From Chitinophagaceae bacterium (GTDB lineage: Bacteria; Bacteroidota; Bacteroidia; Chitinophagales; Chitinophagaceae), in assembly GCA_016721725.1 (NCBI GenBank), contig JADKHN010000001.1:1054001-1118000 (forward strand): a stretch of 64,000 nt of DNA, written 5' to 3'. Made by a program: the position numbers and the translations under genes. The notes beneath the pieces are model-generated. The model was not told the DNA's origin, searched no databases, and saw nothing but the letters and a program-made list of their open reading frames with translations. Shown here one piece after another: positions 15,985 through 24,437 of the stretch (position 1 is the stretch's first letter; each line of letters opens with the position of its first letter).

Positions 15985-17787
15985 ATGAGTAGCGTAGCCA
16001 CTTTACACGGAGCTGATGTTCATGGAGGTCATGATTCGCATCACGAACATCATCATCATGAAACCTTCATCAGCAAGTACGTTTTCAGCCAGGACCATAA
16101 AATGATCGCCCGGCAGTTCCTGATCACCGGGATCATCTGGGCCATTATCGGTGGCTTGTTCTCCGTCGTGTTTCGTTTTCAGCTGGGTTATCCCGATTCC
16201 ACCTTTCCCTGGCTGGAGGATATCTTCGGCCATTGGGCAGCGGGTGGTAAGCTGAAACCCGAGTTCTATTACGCCCTGGTGACCATGCACGGAACCATCC
16301 TGGTGTTCTTTGTACTGACGGCCGGACTGAGCGGAACCTTCGCCAATTTTCTCATTCCGCTGCAGATCGGCGCAAGGGATATGGCCTCTCCGTTCCTGAA
16401 CATGCTCAGCTACTGGTTCTTCTTCCTGGCTTCCGTGATCATGTTCTCTTCTCTTTTTGTACAAACCGGGCCTGCCAGCGGCGGATGGACCATCTATCCC
16501 CCCCTGAGCGCTTTGGGGGATGCTTCCAGCGGAAGTAAGATCGGTATGGACCTCTGGCTGGTCAGTATGGCCATGTTCATCGTTTCCTCCCTCCTCGGCG
16601 GTCTGAACTATATTACCACCATCCTGAACATGCGTACCAAAGGGATGAGCATGACGCGTATGCCACTGACGGTTTGGTCTCTTTTCTTCACCGCGGTGCT
16701 GGGCGTACTTTCCTTCCCGGTATTGTTATCCGGCGCCATCCTGCTCCTGTTCGACCGTAACCTGGGCACCAGTTTCTATCTCAGTGATATCGTGATCGCC
16801 GGGAAAATATTACCAAACGAAGGGGGAAGCGCCATCCTGTTCCAGCATTTGTTCTGGTTCCTCGGCCACCCCGAAGTATATATCATCCTGTTGCCGGCCA
16901 TGGGCATGTCCTCCGAGATCCTGGCCACCAACAGCCGCAAGCCGATCTTCGGATATATGGCCATGGTGGGCTCTTTGTTCGCCATTGCGATCCTCGCCTT
17001 CCTGGTTTGGGCGCACCATATGTTCGTCACCGGGTTGAATCCGTTCCTGGGATCCTTCTTTGTACTGCTAACCTTGTTGATCGCGGTACCCTCCGCCATC
17101 AAGGTATTCAACTGGCTCACCACCTTATGGCGGGGAAATATCCGCTTTACGCCGGGTATGCTTTTCGCGATCGGTTTTGTCAGCCTGTTCATCAGCGGGG
17201 GCCTGACCGGGATCTTCCTGGGTAACTCCGCGCTCGATCTGCACTTGCACGATACGTATTTTGTGGTGGCCCACTTCCATATTGTAATGGGTGTGGCCTC
17301 TTTCTTCGGCATGTTCGCCGGGGTTTACCACTGGTTCCCGAAAATGTTCGGCCGTTACCTAAACAACACGATGGCCTATATCCATTTCTGGGTCACCATC
17401 ATTGGCGCTTACCTGATCTTCTGGCCCATGCACTACGAAGGGCTGGCCGGTATGCCGCGCCGTTACTATGATTTCGCCAATTGGGAATCGTTTAAGATGT
17501 TCGGCGGACTGAACGAATTCATCAGCCTCGTGGCCATGATCGTATTCGCCGTTCAGTTGCTCTTCGTATTCAATTTCTTCTACAGCATATTCAAAGGCAG
17601 GAAAGTGACCAGCACCAATCCGTGGGGATCTAACACCCTGGAATGGACCACCCCCATCAAACCGGGTCATGGAAACTGGCCGGGCGAGATACCGGAAGTA
17701 TACCGCGGCGCTTACGATTATGCCAAGGATGGTAAGGAATTCATTCCGCAGAATGTACCGGTGGGCGCGGATGAAACGAGTCATTAA
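15985..17787 (+). CDS. ctaD: Cytochrome c oxidase subunit I, A-type
   Basis: 600 residues, the catalytic heme-copper subunit that reduces O2 and pumps protons. Heme a ligand in TMHGTILVFF; CuB/cross-linked Tyr motif in FLGHPEVYIILLP (GHPEVY, so A-type with the D-channel Glu); two further CuB His in VWAHHMF; heme a3 and a ligands in VVAHFHIVMG. D-channel entry GARDMASPFLN and K-channel Lys in AVPSAIKVFNW are kept. The N-terminus has nine His within residues 8-25, which is unusual. Assembly factors ctaB and SCO follow in the same cluster. Confidence 0.97.
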   Translation: MSSVATLHGADVHGGHDSHHEHHHHETFISKYVFSQDHKMIARQFLITGIIWAIIGGLFSVVFRFQLGYPDSTFPWLEDIFGHWAAGGKLKPEFYYALVTMHGTILVFFVLTAGLSGTFANFLIPLQIGARDMASPFLNMLSYWFFFLASVIMFSSLFVQTGPASGGWTIYPPLSALGDASSGSKIGMDLWLVSMAMFIVSSLLGGLNYITTILNMRTKGMSMTRMPLTVWSLFFTAVLGVLSFPVLLSGAILLLFDRNLGTSFYLSDIVIAGKILPNEGGSAILFQHLFWFLGHPEVYIILLPAMGMSSEILATNSRKPIFGYMAMVGSLFAIAILAFLVWAHHMFVTGLNPFLGSFFVLLTLLIAVPSAIKVFNWLTTLWRGNIRFTPGMLFAIGFVSLFISGGLTGIFLGNSALDLHLHDTYFVVAHFHIVMGVASFFGMFAGVYHWFPKMFGRYLNNTMAYIHFWVTIIGAYLIFWPMHYEGLAGMPRRYYDFANWESFKMFGGLNEFISLVAMIVFAVQLLFVFNFFYSIFKGRKVTSTNPWGSNTLEWTTPIKPGHGNWPGEIPEVYRGAYDYAKDGKEFIPQNVPVGADETSH

Positions 17788-17843
17788 CAGGCAAATTTGC
17801 AAATGAGCAAATAGGCAAAAGAGCCATTTGCAAATTAAAATAA

Positions 17844-18752
17844 ATGCAGGAGAAGACACCATTGCGCCACTCATCATCGTTCGCGTTGACGAGTAAAGTG
17901 AAAGATTACTTTCAGCTGATCAAATTTACGCTGAGCTTCATGGTGGTGTTCAGTACAGTGGTGAGTTATTTGCTCGCTCCGGGCATACGGTTCGACGGAG
18001 TTCAAGTTCTTTTACTTTTTACGGGCGGTATGCTGATCACCGGTTCGTCCAACGCCATCAACATGATCCTGGAGAAGGAAACGGATCAGCTGATGAAACG
18101 AACGGCCACCCGGCCGGTCGCGAGTGGCCGGATGAGTGTGGGCGAGGCGACGGCTTTTGCCATCATCACCGCGGCGCTGGGCGTTTTCATCATGTGGTAT
18201 TGGTTTAATGTGGAGAGCGCGATGCTGGGTTTATTCAGTCTTTTTTTATACGGGTTCGTGTATACCCCGTTGAAAAAAGTGAATTCCATCGCCGTACTGG
18301 TGGGCGCGTTTCCCGGAGCCTTGCCTTGTCTGATCGGATGGGTGGCCGGATTTTACGAAACACCCATTGTATGGACGGGCGGCCTGATCCTTTTCGCGAT
18401 CCAGTTCTTATGGCAGTTCCCGCATTTTTGGGCGATCGCCTGGGTGGCTCACCAGGATTATGCCATTGCAGGTTTCAAATTGTTGCCCGGGGATAAGGGT
18501 CCTACCAAATTCACCGCGTTGCAAACAGTCATGTACAGCGCGATGATGATCCCGGTCGGTGTGTTGCCTTATTATTACAACATGAGCGGCATCGTGAGCA
18601 TGTGGATCATACTGGGATGTAATGCGGCCATGTTGATGCTGAGTATCCTGTTGTTCATCAGGATGGATGCCGGCAGCGCCAGGAAAGTGATGTTTGGTTC
18701 TTATTTTTACCTGATGATCGTGATGCTGAGTTTATATGCGAATAAATTGTGA
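17844..18752 (+). CDS. ctaB: Protoheme IX farnesyltransferase (heme O synthase)
   Basis: 302 residues, UbiA family, about eight helices. It adds a farnesyl group to heme b to make heme O for the oxidase. The Asp-rich prenyl-diphosphate region reads NAINMILEKETDQLMKRTAT followed by RPVASGR, in good agreement with CyoE/CtaB proteins; the second region is around YTPLKKVNSIAVLVGAFPGA. The 56-bp gap after ctaD holds repeats of ATTTGCAAAT. Heme A synthase, the next enzyme, is at 53267. Confidence 0.95.
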   Translation: MQEKTPLRHSSSFALTSKVKDYFQLIKFTLSFMVVFSTVVSYLLAPGIRFDGVQVLLLFTGGMLITGSSNAINMILEKETDQLMKRTATRPVASGRMSVGEATAFAIITAALGVFIMWYWFNVESAMLGLFSLFLYGFVYTPLKKVNSIAVLVGAFPGALPCLIGWVAGFYETPIVWTGGLILFAIQFLWQFPHFWAIAWVAHQDYAIAGFKLLPGDKGPTKFTALQTVMYSAMMIPVGVLPYYYNMSGIVSMWIILGCNAAMLMLSILLFIRMDAGSARKVMFGSYFYLMIVMLSLYANKL

Positions 18753-18781
18753 CCGGGGTAAGGGATAAACGAGATTATATT

Positions 18782-19348
18782 ATGAGTGCAGTGGCTATGG
18801 AACAAAGAAAGAGGATTCATCCGCATAAGTTCACCCTGTGGCTGGGGATCGGAAGTATCGTGATGATGTTTGCCGGGTTGACAAGCGCCTATATCGTAAA
18901 GCGTAACCAGGCCAACTGGATCAGTTTTGAACTGCCCGTTGTTTTTTGGTACAGTACCGCGGTCATTTTCGCCAGCAGCATTACGCTTTACCTGGCGGGT
19001 CGTTCTTTTTCAGGGCGGGAGATGGCCAGGTACCGGTTACTCATATCGGTAACGGTTTTGCTGGGCGTTCTTTTTTTAGTGTTGCAGGGGATCGGTTTCC
19101 AGCAATTGTGGGCGAAGGGGATCACGTTACAGGCCAGTGTTTCTTATTCATTCTTGTATGTGATCGTGGGATTGCACGCGGCCCATGTCATCGGCGGGAT
19201 CATTGCCCTGATCGTTCTTTTTGCGGGAGCTTTCAGCAAGAAGTCCAGGAACTACAATAAGGTGCCTGTAGAACTCACCGGAACCTATTGGCATTTCGTG
19301 GACCTGCTCTGGATCTATTTACTGGTGTTCCTGCTGATGATCAGATAG
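18782..19348 (+). CDS. ctaE: Cytochrome c oxidase subunit III, first copy
   Basis: About 188 residues and five helices, heme-copper oxidase subunit III family. I chose the ATG at 18782 (MSAVAMEQRKRIHPHKF); a GTG at 18749 overlaps the ctaB stop as GTGA and would add 11 charged residues, and the ATG at 18797 is a third option. Late conserved segment TGTYWHFVDLLWIYLLVFL is typical of the family (His and Trp before the last helix). It is followed by a second, longer subunit III. Confidence 0.9.
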   Translation: MSAVAMEQRKRIHPHKFTLWLGIGSIVMMFAGLTSAYIVKRNQANWISFELPVVFWYSTAVIFASSITLYLAGRSFSGREMARYRLLISVTVLLGVLFLVLQGIGFQQLWAKGITLQASVSYSFLYVIVGLHAAHVIGGIIALIVLFAGAFSKKSRNYNKVPVELTGTYWHFVDLLWIYLLVFLLMIR

Positions 19349-19410
19349 GAATCAAAAACGGACTTATAACTTAATACTTATAACTTAATACTCAGAACTC
19401 AATACTCAAC

Positions 19411-20283
19411 ATGTCAACAACAGCGCTACCAACAAATACCAAATGGTGGAACGGCGGAAGAAGCCCGTTCAACGCAAGCTATGGTAAAGTGATGATGTGG
19501 TACTTTTTAATGAGTGACGCCTTTACCTTCGGCGCATTCCTGATCAGCTACGCCACCTTACGCTTCAGTCTGAACGGCTGGGTCGATGCAAACCATGTGT
19601 TCAACGCATTCCCGTTCTTCGGGCATGAGAATCTGCCGCTGGCCTTTGTGAGTCTCATGACCTTCATCCTGATCTTCAGTTCTGTGACCATGGTATTGGC
19701 GGTTCATGAAGGGCATCATATGAACCGGAAAGGTGTTGAGAAGTATATGATCCTGACCATCCTGGGCGGACTCGCGTTCCTGGGTTGCCAGGCCTGGGAG
19801 TGGACCCACCTGCTTACCGGAGAGCATTTTGTACTGGTGAACGGAACGATCGATACGATGAATACCACGGTAAGTCATAACCCCTGGGGACATTTTGCCG
19901 CACAGGATGAAGTGGTGAAGGCCATGCAGAATACTTCACCCGAAATATTAAGGAGCATGGTCATGGAGCACGACCACAGCGCTACGGCCGCTTCCCTGCA
20001 AAACCTGACTTCCGCTGATCTCATCAGTAAGATCAACCTGAACGAAGTGCAGGTCGCACACCCGGGTCCGCCATCATTCGGCAGCTATTTCTTCGGCATC
20101 ACCGGTTTTCATGGCTTCCACGTTTTTAGTGGGGTGGTCATCAATGTGGTGATGTACCTGAAGACCAAATTGGGTCATTTCGACCAACGCGGACATTATG
20201 AAATGATCGAAAAGGCCGGGTTGTACTGGCACTTTGTAGACCTGGTCTGGGTATTCGTATTCCTTTGCTTTTACCTGATCTGA
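19411..20283 (+). CDS. ctaE: Cytochrome c oxidase subunit III, second copy with large insertion
   Basis: 290 residues. Core helices match subunit III (MMWYFLMSDAFTFGAFLISY; AGLYWHFVDLVWVFVFLCF). An insertion of about 80 residues (VNGTIDTMNTTVSHNPWGHF to VQVAHPGPPSFGSYFFG) sits between helices and is predicted to be soluble. A tandem pair of subunit III genes is common in Bacteroidota oxidase operons. The 62-bp spacer before it contains tandem ACTTATAACTTAATA units. Confidence 0.93.
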   Translation: MSTTALPTNTKWWNGGRSPFNASYGKVMMWYFLMSDAFTFGAFLISYATLRFSLNGWVDANHVFNAFPFFGHENLPLAFVSLMTFILIFSSVTMVLAVHEGHHMNRKGVEKYMILTILGGLAFLGCQAWEWTHLLTGEHFVLVNGTIDTMNTTVSHNPWGHFAAQDEVVKAMQNTSPEILRSMVMEHDHSATAASLQNLTSADLISKINLNEVQVAHPGPPSFGSYFFGITGFHGFHVFSGVVINVVMYLKTKLGHFDQRGHYEMIEKAGLYWHFVDLVWVFVFLCFYLI

Positions 20284-20320
20284 TCCTGATTTTGATTACC
20301 TGTTTTATAAAAAAATAATT

Positions 20321-20761
20321 ATGAGCGAACACGTAGTATCTTCTCCTGAAATCAGCATACCTCACGCCCCGTCATCCGGCACCGGAAGGATATGGAAAGT
20401 CTTTTGGCTGTTATCAGTGGTCACCCTGGTTGAGCTGGTCCTGGGTTTCGGCCTGGCCAAACACTGGTACGGAGATCCTGAAACGAGCCACACCGCCATC
20501 CTTTTCGTAAAAGGGGCCCTTTGCATCCTGTCCCTGGCCAAGGCATTCTATATCGTATCGGTATTCATGCACCTGGGTGATGAGATCAGGAATATGATCA
20601 TGACCATCGTCGTGCCGCTTTGCCTGTTCATCTGGTTCATTGCCGCCTTCCTCTGGGACGGGAACAGCTGGAGGAACCTGAAGAATACCAATGCCGGTTC
20701 ACGCCCTGCACAAACCGAACAACACCAGGCCAAACCCGTGGATAAAGACGCGAAAAAGTAA
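20321..20761 (+). CDS. ctaF: Cytochrome c oxidase subunit IV family protein
   Basis: 146 residues, three helices (VFWLLSVVTLVELVLGFGLA; ILFVKGALCILSLAKAFYIV; MTIVVPLCLFIWFIAAFLW), the pattern of bacterial oxidase subunit IV (CtaF/CoxD). Small accessory subunit that stabilises the complex. Charged, glutamine-rich tail. A strong terminator follows, so it closes the main act-cta transcript. Confidence 0.9.
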   Translation: MSEHVVSSPEISIPHAPSSGTGRIWKVFWLLSVVTLVELVLGFGLAKHWYGDPETSHTAILFVKGALCILSLAKAFYIVSVFMHLGDEIRNMIMTIVVPLCLFIWFIAAFLWDGNSWRNLKNTNAGSRPAQTEQHQAKPVDKDAKK

Positions 20762-20790
20762 ACCGAAGCTCATATATTTTGTTATAAGGG

Positions 20791-20817
20791 AAGCCATCCG
20801 GGAAGGATGGCTTTTTT
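20791..20817 (+). terminator. Rho-independent terminator of the act-cta operon
   Basis: AGCCATCC-GGGAA-GGATGGCT followed by TTTTTT. Perfect 8-bp stem and U-tract, 30 bp after the subunit IV stop codon. Confidence 0.9.
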
Positions 20818-20844
20818 GTCGGGTGGAATTGCCCGGCGATGATG

Positions 20845-20855
20845 TAAATTTGCGG
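20845..20855 (+). promoter_or_regulatory. Promoter -7 element before SCO
   Basis: TAAATTTG matches TAnnTTTG exactly, 23 bp before the SCO start codon. The extended string TAAATTTGCGG recurs at the same kind of position before ctaA (53251). No TTTG at the normal -33 distance. Confidence 0.45.
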
Positions 20856-20874
20856 TCACTATCCCTTTCTCAAA

Positions 20875-21648
20875 ATGAATAAAAAAGCGGTCTTATCCCT
20901 GGCTCTAGCCATCCTCATGCCGGTGACCGGTTATCTTCTGGTGAAATATTTCAGCTCGGACGCCGTACATATGCCGCCCAGGTTTTTTTATGACAGTGTA
21001 GTGGTAACCGAAAAGAACGGTAAAACGGTTTCCGATACGGTATGGCATAAAGTAAAGAACATCCGGTTCACCAACCAGCTGGGCAAATCAGTCATGCTCG
21101 ACGACCTGAAGGGAAAAGTGATCGTCATCGATTTCTTCTTTACCCGCTGCCCGACGATCTGCCCGGGACTGGCCCGCAGCATGAAGAGATTACAGGATTC
21201 ATTTGTGAAGAACGATACCATCGTGCAATTCATTTCCATCAGTGTTGACCCCGAACACGATTCGGTTCCGCAATTGCGGAAATTCGCCGACCGCTACAAC
21301 ATCAACCACGATACCTGGTGGATGGTTTCCGGCGATAAAAAAGAAATCTACGATTTCGCGCTGACGGAACTGAAGGCCAGCATCGCCGATCCGGGTATCG
21401 ATACGGCATTCATCCATACGGAGAATTTCTTCCTGCTCGACAGCAACCATATCGTCCGGGGATGGTACAATGGGTTCGACACGGTGAAACAGGCCAAACT
21501 GGTCCGGGACATACCCTTGCTGATGCTGGAAAAGGACAGGAAAGCGCCTTCCATTTTCCGGGAATTCATCCCCCTGCTTCCGGTGATCTTTGTCGGCATA
21601 GGCCTCGTTTTCGTCGGGCTCATCATCTTCAGCAAACAAAAAAAATAA
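20875..21648 (+). CDS. SCO1/SenC family copper chaperone
   Basis: 257 residues, thioredoxin fold, anchored by an N-terminal helix (VLSLALAILMPVTGYLLVKY) and with another helix at the C-terminus (FIPLLPVIFVGIGLVFVGLI). Copper/redox motif TRCPTICPG (CxxxC) and the distal His in TAFIHTENFFLLD are all present. It loads or reduces the CuA site of subunit II. Separate transcript from the operon, with its own promoter after the terminator; the DUF420 gene follows 13 bp later. Confidence 0.94.
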   Translation: MNKKAVLSLALAILMPVTGYLLVKYFSSDAVHMPPRFFYDSVVVTEKNGKTVSDTVWHKVKNIRFTNQLGKSVMLDDLKGKVIVIDFFFTRCPTICPGLARSMKRLQDSFVKNDTIVQFISISVDPEHDSVPQLRKFADRYNINHDTWWMVSGDKKEIYDFALTELKASIADPGIDTAFIHTENFFLLDSNHIVRGWYNGFDTVKQAKLVRDIPLLMLEKDRKAPSIFREFIPLLPVIFVGIGLVFVGLIIFSKQKK

Positions 21649-21661
21649 AATACCCCCAGCT

Positions 21662-22246
21662 ATGTTACCGGCATCCTTCCAGCCCAATGATAAAAAGGCC
21701 CGAACAGTCATCTATACCGTTTCAATCGTGGTCTTCGCCGCGGTCGTATTCCTGAGCAAATACAAATTGAATGTGAATCTTGGATTTGATGTACATGTAT
21801 TCGCATTGGCGAACGCCGGGATCAATTCGATGGTAGCCATCCTGCTGATCGCTGCTTTAGTTGCCGTGAAAAAAGGAAGATTCCTTTTGCATAAGAAGAT
21901 CATGCTGGCGGCCATCGCCCTGTCGCTCTTATTCCTGTTGTCTTATATCGCTCATCACCTGCTGGCGGGAGAAACAAAATTCGGCGACCTGGATTTCAAC
22001 GGGATCGTAAGTGATGAAGAAAAAGCGCAGGCTGGAACTATGCGATACGTCTATTATTTCCTGTTACTCACCCATATCCCCCTGGCGGCCATCATCCTGC
22101 CCTTCATCCTATTCACCGCTTACCGGGCGCTGACCGCTCAATATGATGCGCATAAGAAACTCGTCCGCATCACCTGGCCGGTTTGGTTCTATGTAGCGGT
22201 AACCGGCGTTGCCGTTTACTGGATGATCAGTCCTTATTATCACTGA
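21662..22246 (+). CDS. DUF420 membrane protein, probable oxidase assembly factor
   Basis: 194 residues and five helices. The conserved region VHVFALANAGINSMVAIL, the His in RFLLHKKIM, SYIAHHLLAGETKFGD and LLTHIPLAAIILPF match DUF420. Relatives (CtaM/YozB in Firmicutes) are needed to mature heme A-type oxidases, which fits its place after SCO. Its stop codon overlaps the end of the convergent next gene by 7 bp. Confidence 0.88.
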   Translation: MLPASFQPNDKKARTVIYTVSIVVFAAVVFLSKYKLNVNLGFDVHVFALANAGINSMVAILLIAALVAVKKGRFLLHKKIMLAAIALSLLFLLSYIAHHLLAGETKFGDLDFNGIVSDEEKAQAGTMRYVYYFLLLTHIPLAAIILPFILFTAYRALTAQYDAHKKLVRITWPVWFYVAVTGVAVYWMISPYYH

Positions 22247-22974
22247 CCTTCAGCGGCTGCAGCCGTTGCCGGTTCAACGGTAATGCGGGCATCACCGATA
22301 TACGTGATCAGCACTTTAATCCTGTCGCCGGGTTTCAGGTCGGCCCCTTTGTATTTTTCAACCGGTAATTTAGATTGTATCTTTTCCCCGATCAGATTCA
22401 GGTAGATCCCATGCGGACTGAGTTTATACACTTCCGCTTCAACGGGTGTCTTTGATTTCTGGAGTTTTACGGCTTTATGGAATTCGGGGATATAGTGATT
22501 ATTCAGCAGCCTGGCACTGATGCGGTCTTTTTTATCGAGATGTTCAAGAGAAAACGCCACTGGTTCATTCAATTCCTTTTCCGTTGGCCTGACCTGCCAG
22601 GGAGAAAAAGGTACTGGGAAGAAAAGATAACTGTCGATCTCTTTGACAAAGTACTGATCATCAGCCAGCTTGAGATAACCGAGGAAACGGTTATCGACCC
22701 GGGCCTTATTGATCAAAACTTCCAGCGCCGAATTATACAGGAATTTCACCTGCGTGGCCACCTGTTTATCCCCCCTGCCTGAAAGGGCGGGAATAAAACT
22801 CACCGTATCGCCGATGTGAAAGGGATGGGATCTGCCTGATTTATGCTGAGGACCCGGTATTTCTGTAGCACCCGTGATCGATTTCTTTCTGTCATTGAAA
22901 ACATATTCAATGGTGATGATCTTTTTTTCGTGGTTGACAAAGGAAACGGTTCCGGTGAGGGGTGCAGGGTTCAT
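22240..22974 (-). CDS. S1/cold-shock-like RNA-binding domain protein
   Basis: 244 residues, no signal peptide. The N-terminal third (TGTVSFVNHEKKIITIEYVF ... FHIGDTVSFIPAL) has the pattern of a cold-shock/OB strand set, and the C-terminal 70 residues (VEAEVYKLSPHGIYLNLIGE ... GDRIKVLITYIGDARITVEP) look like an S1 domain. Probably a cytoplasmic nucleic-acid binder; function not known. It ends convergently with the DUF420 gene and precedes the alkyltransferase-like gene on the same strand. Confidence 0.7.
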   Translation of the reverse strand: MNPAPLTGTVSFVNHEKKIITIEYVFNDRKKSITGATEIPGPQHKSGRSHPFHIGDTVSFIPALSGRGDKQVATQVKFLYNSALEVLINKARVDNRFLGYLKLADDQYFVKEIDSYLFFPVPFSPWQVRPTEKELNEPVAFSLEHLDKKDRISARLLNNHYIPEFHKAVKLQKSKTPVEAEVYKLSPHGIYLNLIGEKIQSKLPVEKYKGADLKPGDRIKVLITYIGDARITVEPATAAAAEGQ

Positions 22975-23023
22975 GGTTTCAGATTTATCCCGGTAGGGAA
23001 ATGGGCATTTGTGTTGATCGGGA

Positions 23024-23410
23024 TCATAAACTCAGTTCTACCGAAGGGTCCCAGAATCTTTTTTCAAAATCAACAACGGTTTCCTGCTTAACGGTCACGC
23101 CGTCTTTCTTGAGTAATTCTTCCATCAGGGTGGGCGTAGCGAAATGATGTTTGCCCGTGAGCATGCCATTCCGGTTCACCACCCGCTGTGCCGGAACCTT
23201 GGGTTTGGAGCCATGGGCGGCATTCATGGCCCAGCCCACCATTCGGGCGCTGAGCCTGGTGCCCAGGTATGCGGCGATGGCACCGTAGGAAGTGACCCTT
23301 CCTTTCGGTATCTGCCTGACCACATCATATACATCTGCAAAAAAGCTGTATTCCTTGGTGGTGCTTTTCGGCTTTTCTGTATTTGGCTTTGTAAGGGCCC
23401 TTTTTTTCAT
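23024..23410 (-). CDS. MGMT-family alkyltransferase-like protein lacking the acceptor cysteine
   Basis: 128 residues, DNA-binding domain of O6-methylguanine-DNA methyltransferases: IPKGRVTSYGAIAAYLG, the arginine-finger helix SARMVGWAM and the active-site loop. The PCHR motif reads PAQR (VPAQRVVNRNGMLTGKHHF), so it cannot accept an alkyl group. It fits the ATL class, which binds damaged bases and recruits nucleotide excision repair. In the best known ATLs the Cys is Trp; Ala is less usual. Confidence 0.88.
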   Translation of the reverse strand: MKKRALTKPNTEKPKSTTKEYSFFADVYDVVRQIPKGRVTSYGAIAAYLGTRLSARMVGWAMNAAHGSKPKVPAQRVVNRNGMLTGKHHFATPTLMEELLKKDGVTVKQETVVDFEKRFWDPSVELSL

Positions 23411-23425
23411 TACCCAAAAGATACG

Positions 23426-23635
23426 TCAATTATCAGATATGTTGTTGACCGGCCGGTTTGCTGAACTCAGCAATTCGCTGCGCCGGGGTTCGGGGACCTG
23501 GTTATATTGATAGGGGCAATGGAGGCAACCGTTCCCGCAACAATGACCCCTCTCCAAGTGATAACGGGCGGTGAGCACCAGGTAACCCTCTTCATTGTAA
23601 TAGTAATCCTCGCCTTCAACCAGGTTGTTCTTCAT
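23426..23635 (-). CDS. DUF5522-like small cysteine-rich protein
   Basis: 69 residues. EGEDYYYNEEGYLVLTARYH followed by LERGHCCGNGCLHCPY is characteristic of a small Bacteroidota family that I believe is DUF5522. The CCGNGCLHC cluster suggests metal binding. Its start overlaps the trmB stop by 20 bp on the same strand, so the two are translationally linked. Function unknown. Confidence 0.8.
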   Translation of the reverse strand: MKNNLVEGEDYYYNEEGYLVLTARYHLERGHCCGNGCLHCPYQYNQVPEPRRSELLSSANRPVNNISDN

Positions 23636-24320
23636 GCTTTAATATTTCCTGTAATTGCTGATCAAGATCCCTGATCATAGGGGGCAGGGTGAATGCCAGG
23701 TAATGAATTTTCTTGCTTTGGGCAATATCCAGACTCTCGTAATGCGTTTTGATGGTCAGTTCTTTCGGGATCCCCGGATCCGCATAGATGTCATCGCTTT
23801 CTTCAACAAGTGAAAGTCCGTAAAGTTCAATCACCCTTTTGGTGAATTGGAATAGTGCGGGAGAATCCGTTTTCAAATGGATCCGTCCCCCGGGTTTCAA
23901 TACCTGGTTATATAAGCGTAAGAAACGGGGATGGGTCAGCCTTTTTTTGGCCCGGGAGGTCCGTAACTGGGGATCGGGGAAGGTGATCCAGATCTCATCC
24001 ACTTCACCCGGTGCGAAATAATCCGGCAGCATCTCGATCTGGGTCCTTAAAAAAGCGGCATTGGGTAAGGGGCTTTCAAGGCATTTCTTCGCACCGATGT
24101 ACATCCGGTTCCCTTTCACATCAACGCCGATGAAATTAGATTGTGGGAACATTGCGGATAAGCCAACCGTATACTCGCCCCTGCCGCAGGCCAGTTCCAG
24201 TATAACGGGGTGGTCATTCCTGAAAAAAGCCCGCCACCCGCCTTTCATGTCCGGCGGATACTCCAGTACATTGGCAAAGGCCTTGATCTCGGCGAAACGC
24301 TTCAGTTTTTTTTGCGCCAT
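23616..24320 (-). CDS. trmB: tRNA (guanine-N7-)-methyltransferase
   Basis: 234 residues. Methylates G46 in the variable loop of tRNAs using SAM. SAM site VILELACGRGEYTVGLS, then FIGVDVKGNRMYIGAKKCL and the catalytic/tRNA-contact motif EIWITFPDPQLRTSRAKKRL. Typical length and full motif set. Co-transcribed with the DUF5522-like gene. Confidence 0.95.
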   Translation of the reverse strand: MAQKKLKRFAEIKAFANVLEYPPDMKGGWRAFFRNDHPVILELACGRGEYTVGLSAMFPQSNFIGVDVKGNRMYIGAKKCLESPLPNAAFLRTQIEMLPDYFAPGEVDEIWITFPDPQLRTSRAKKRLTHPRFLRLYNQVLKPGGRIHLKTDSPALFQFTKRVIELYGLSLVEESDDIYADPGIPKELTIKTHYESLDIAQSKKIHYLAFTLPPMIRDLDQQLQEILKHEEQPG

Positions 24321-24437
24321 GGTGGCAAAGATATAGGATCAGGCATTTTTTGCAGGGTTTGACAAAGCATTAAAGCAAAAAAACCTAAATTGCGATGGTT
24401 CCTGATTTATCATTGGACAGATAAACGACTTCTACAT

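Noticed and set aside
18749..18781. GTG start of the first subunit III gene overlapping ctaB
   Set aside because: The GTGA overlap is attractive for coupling, but the added residues are charged and unlike the start of family members; kept as an alternative.
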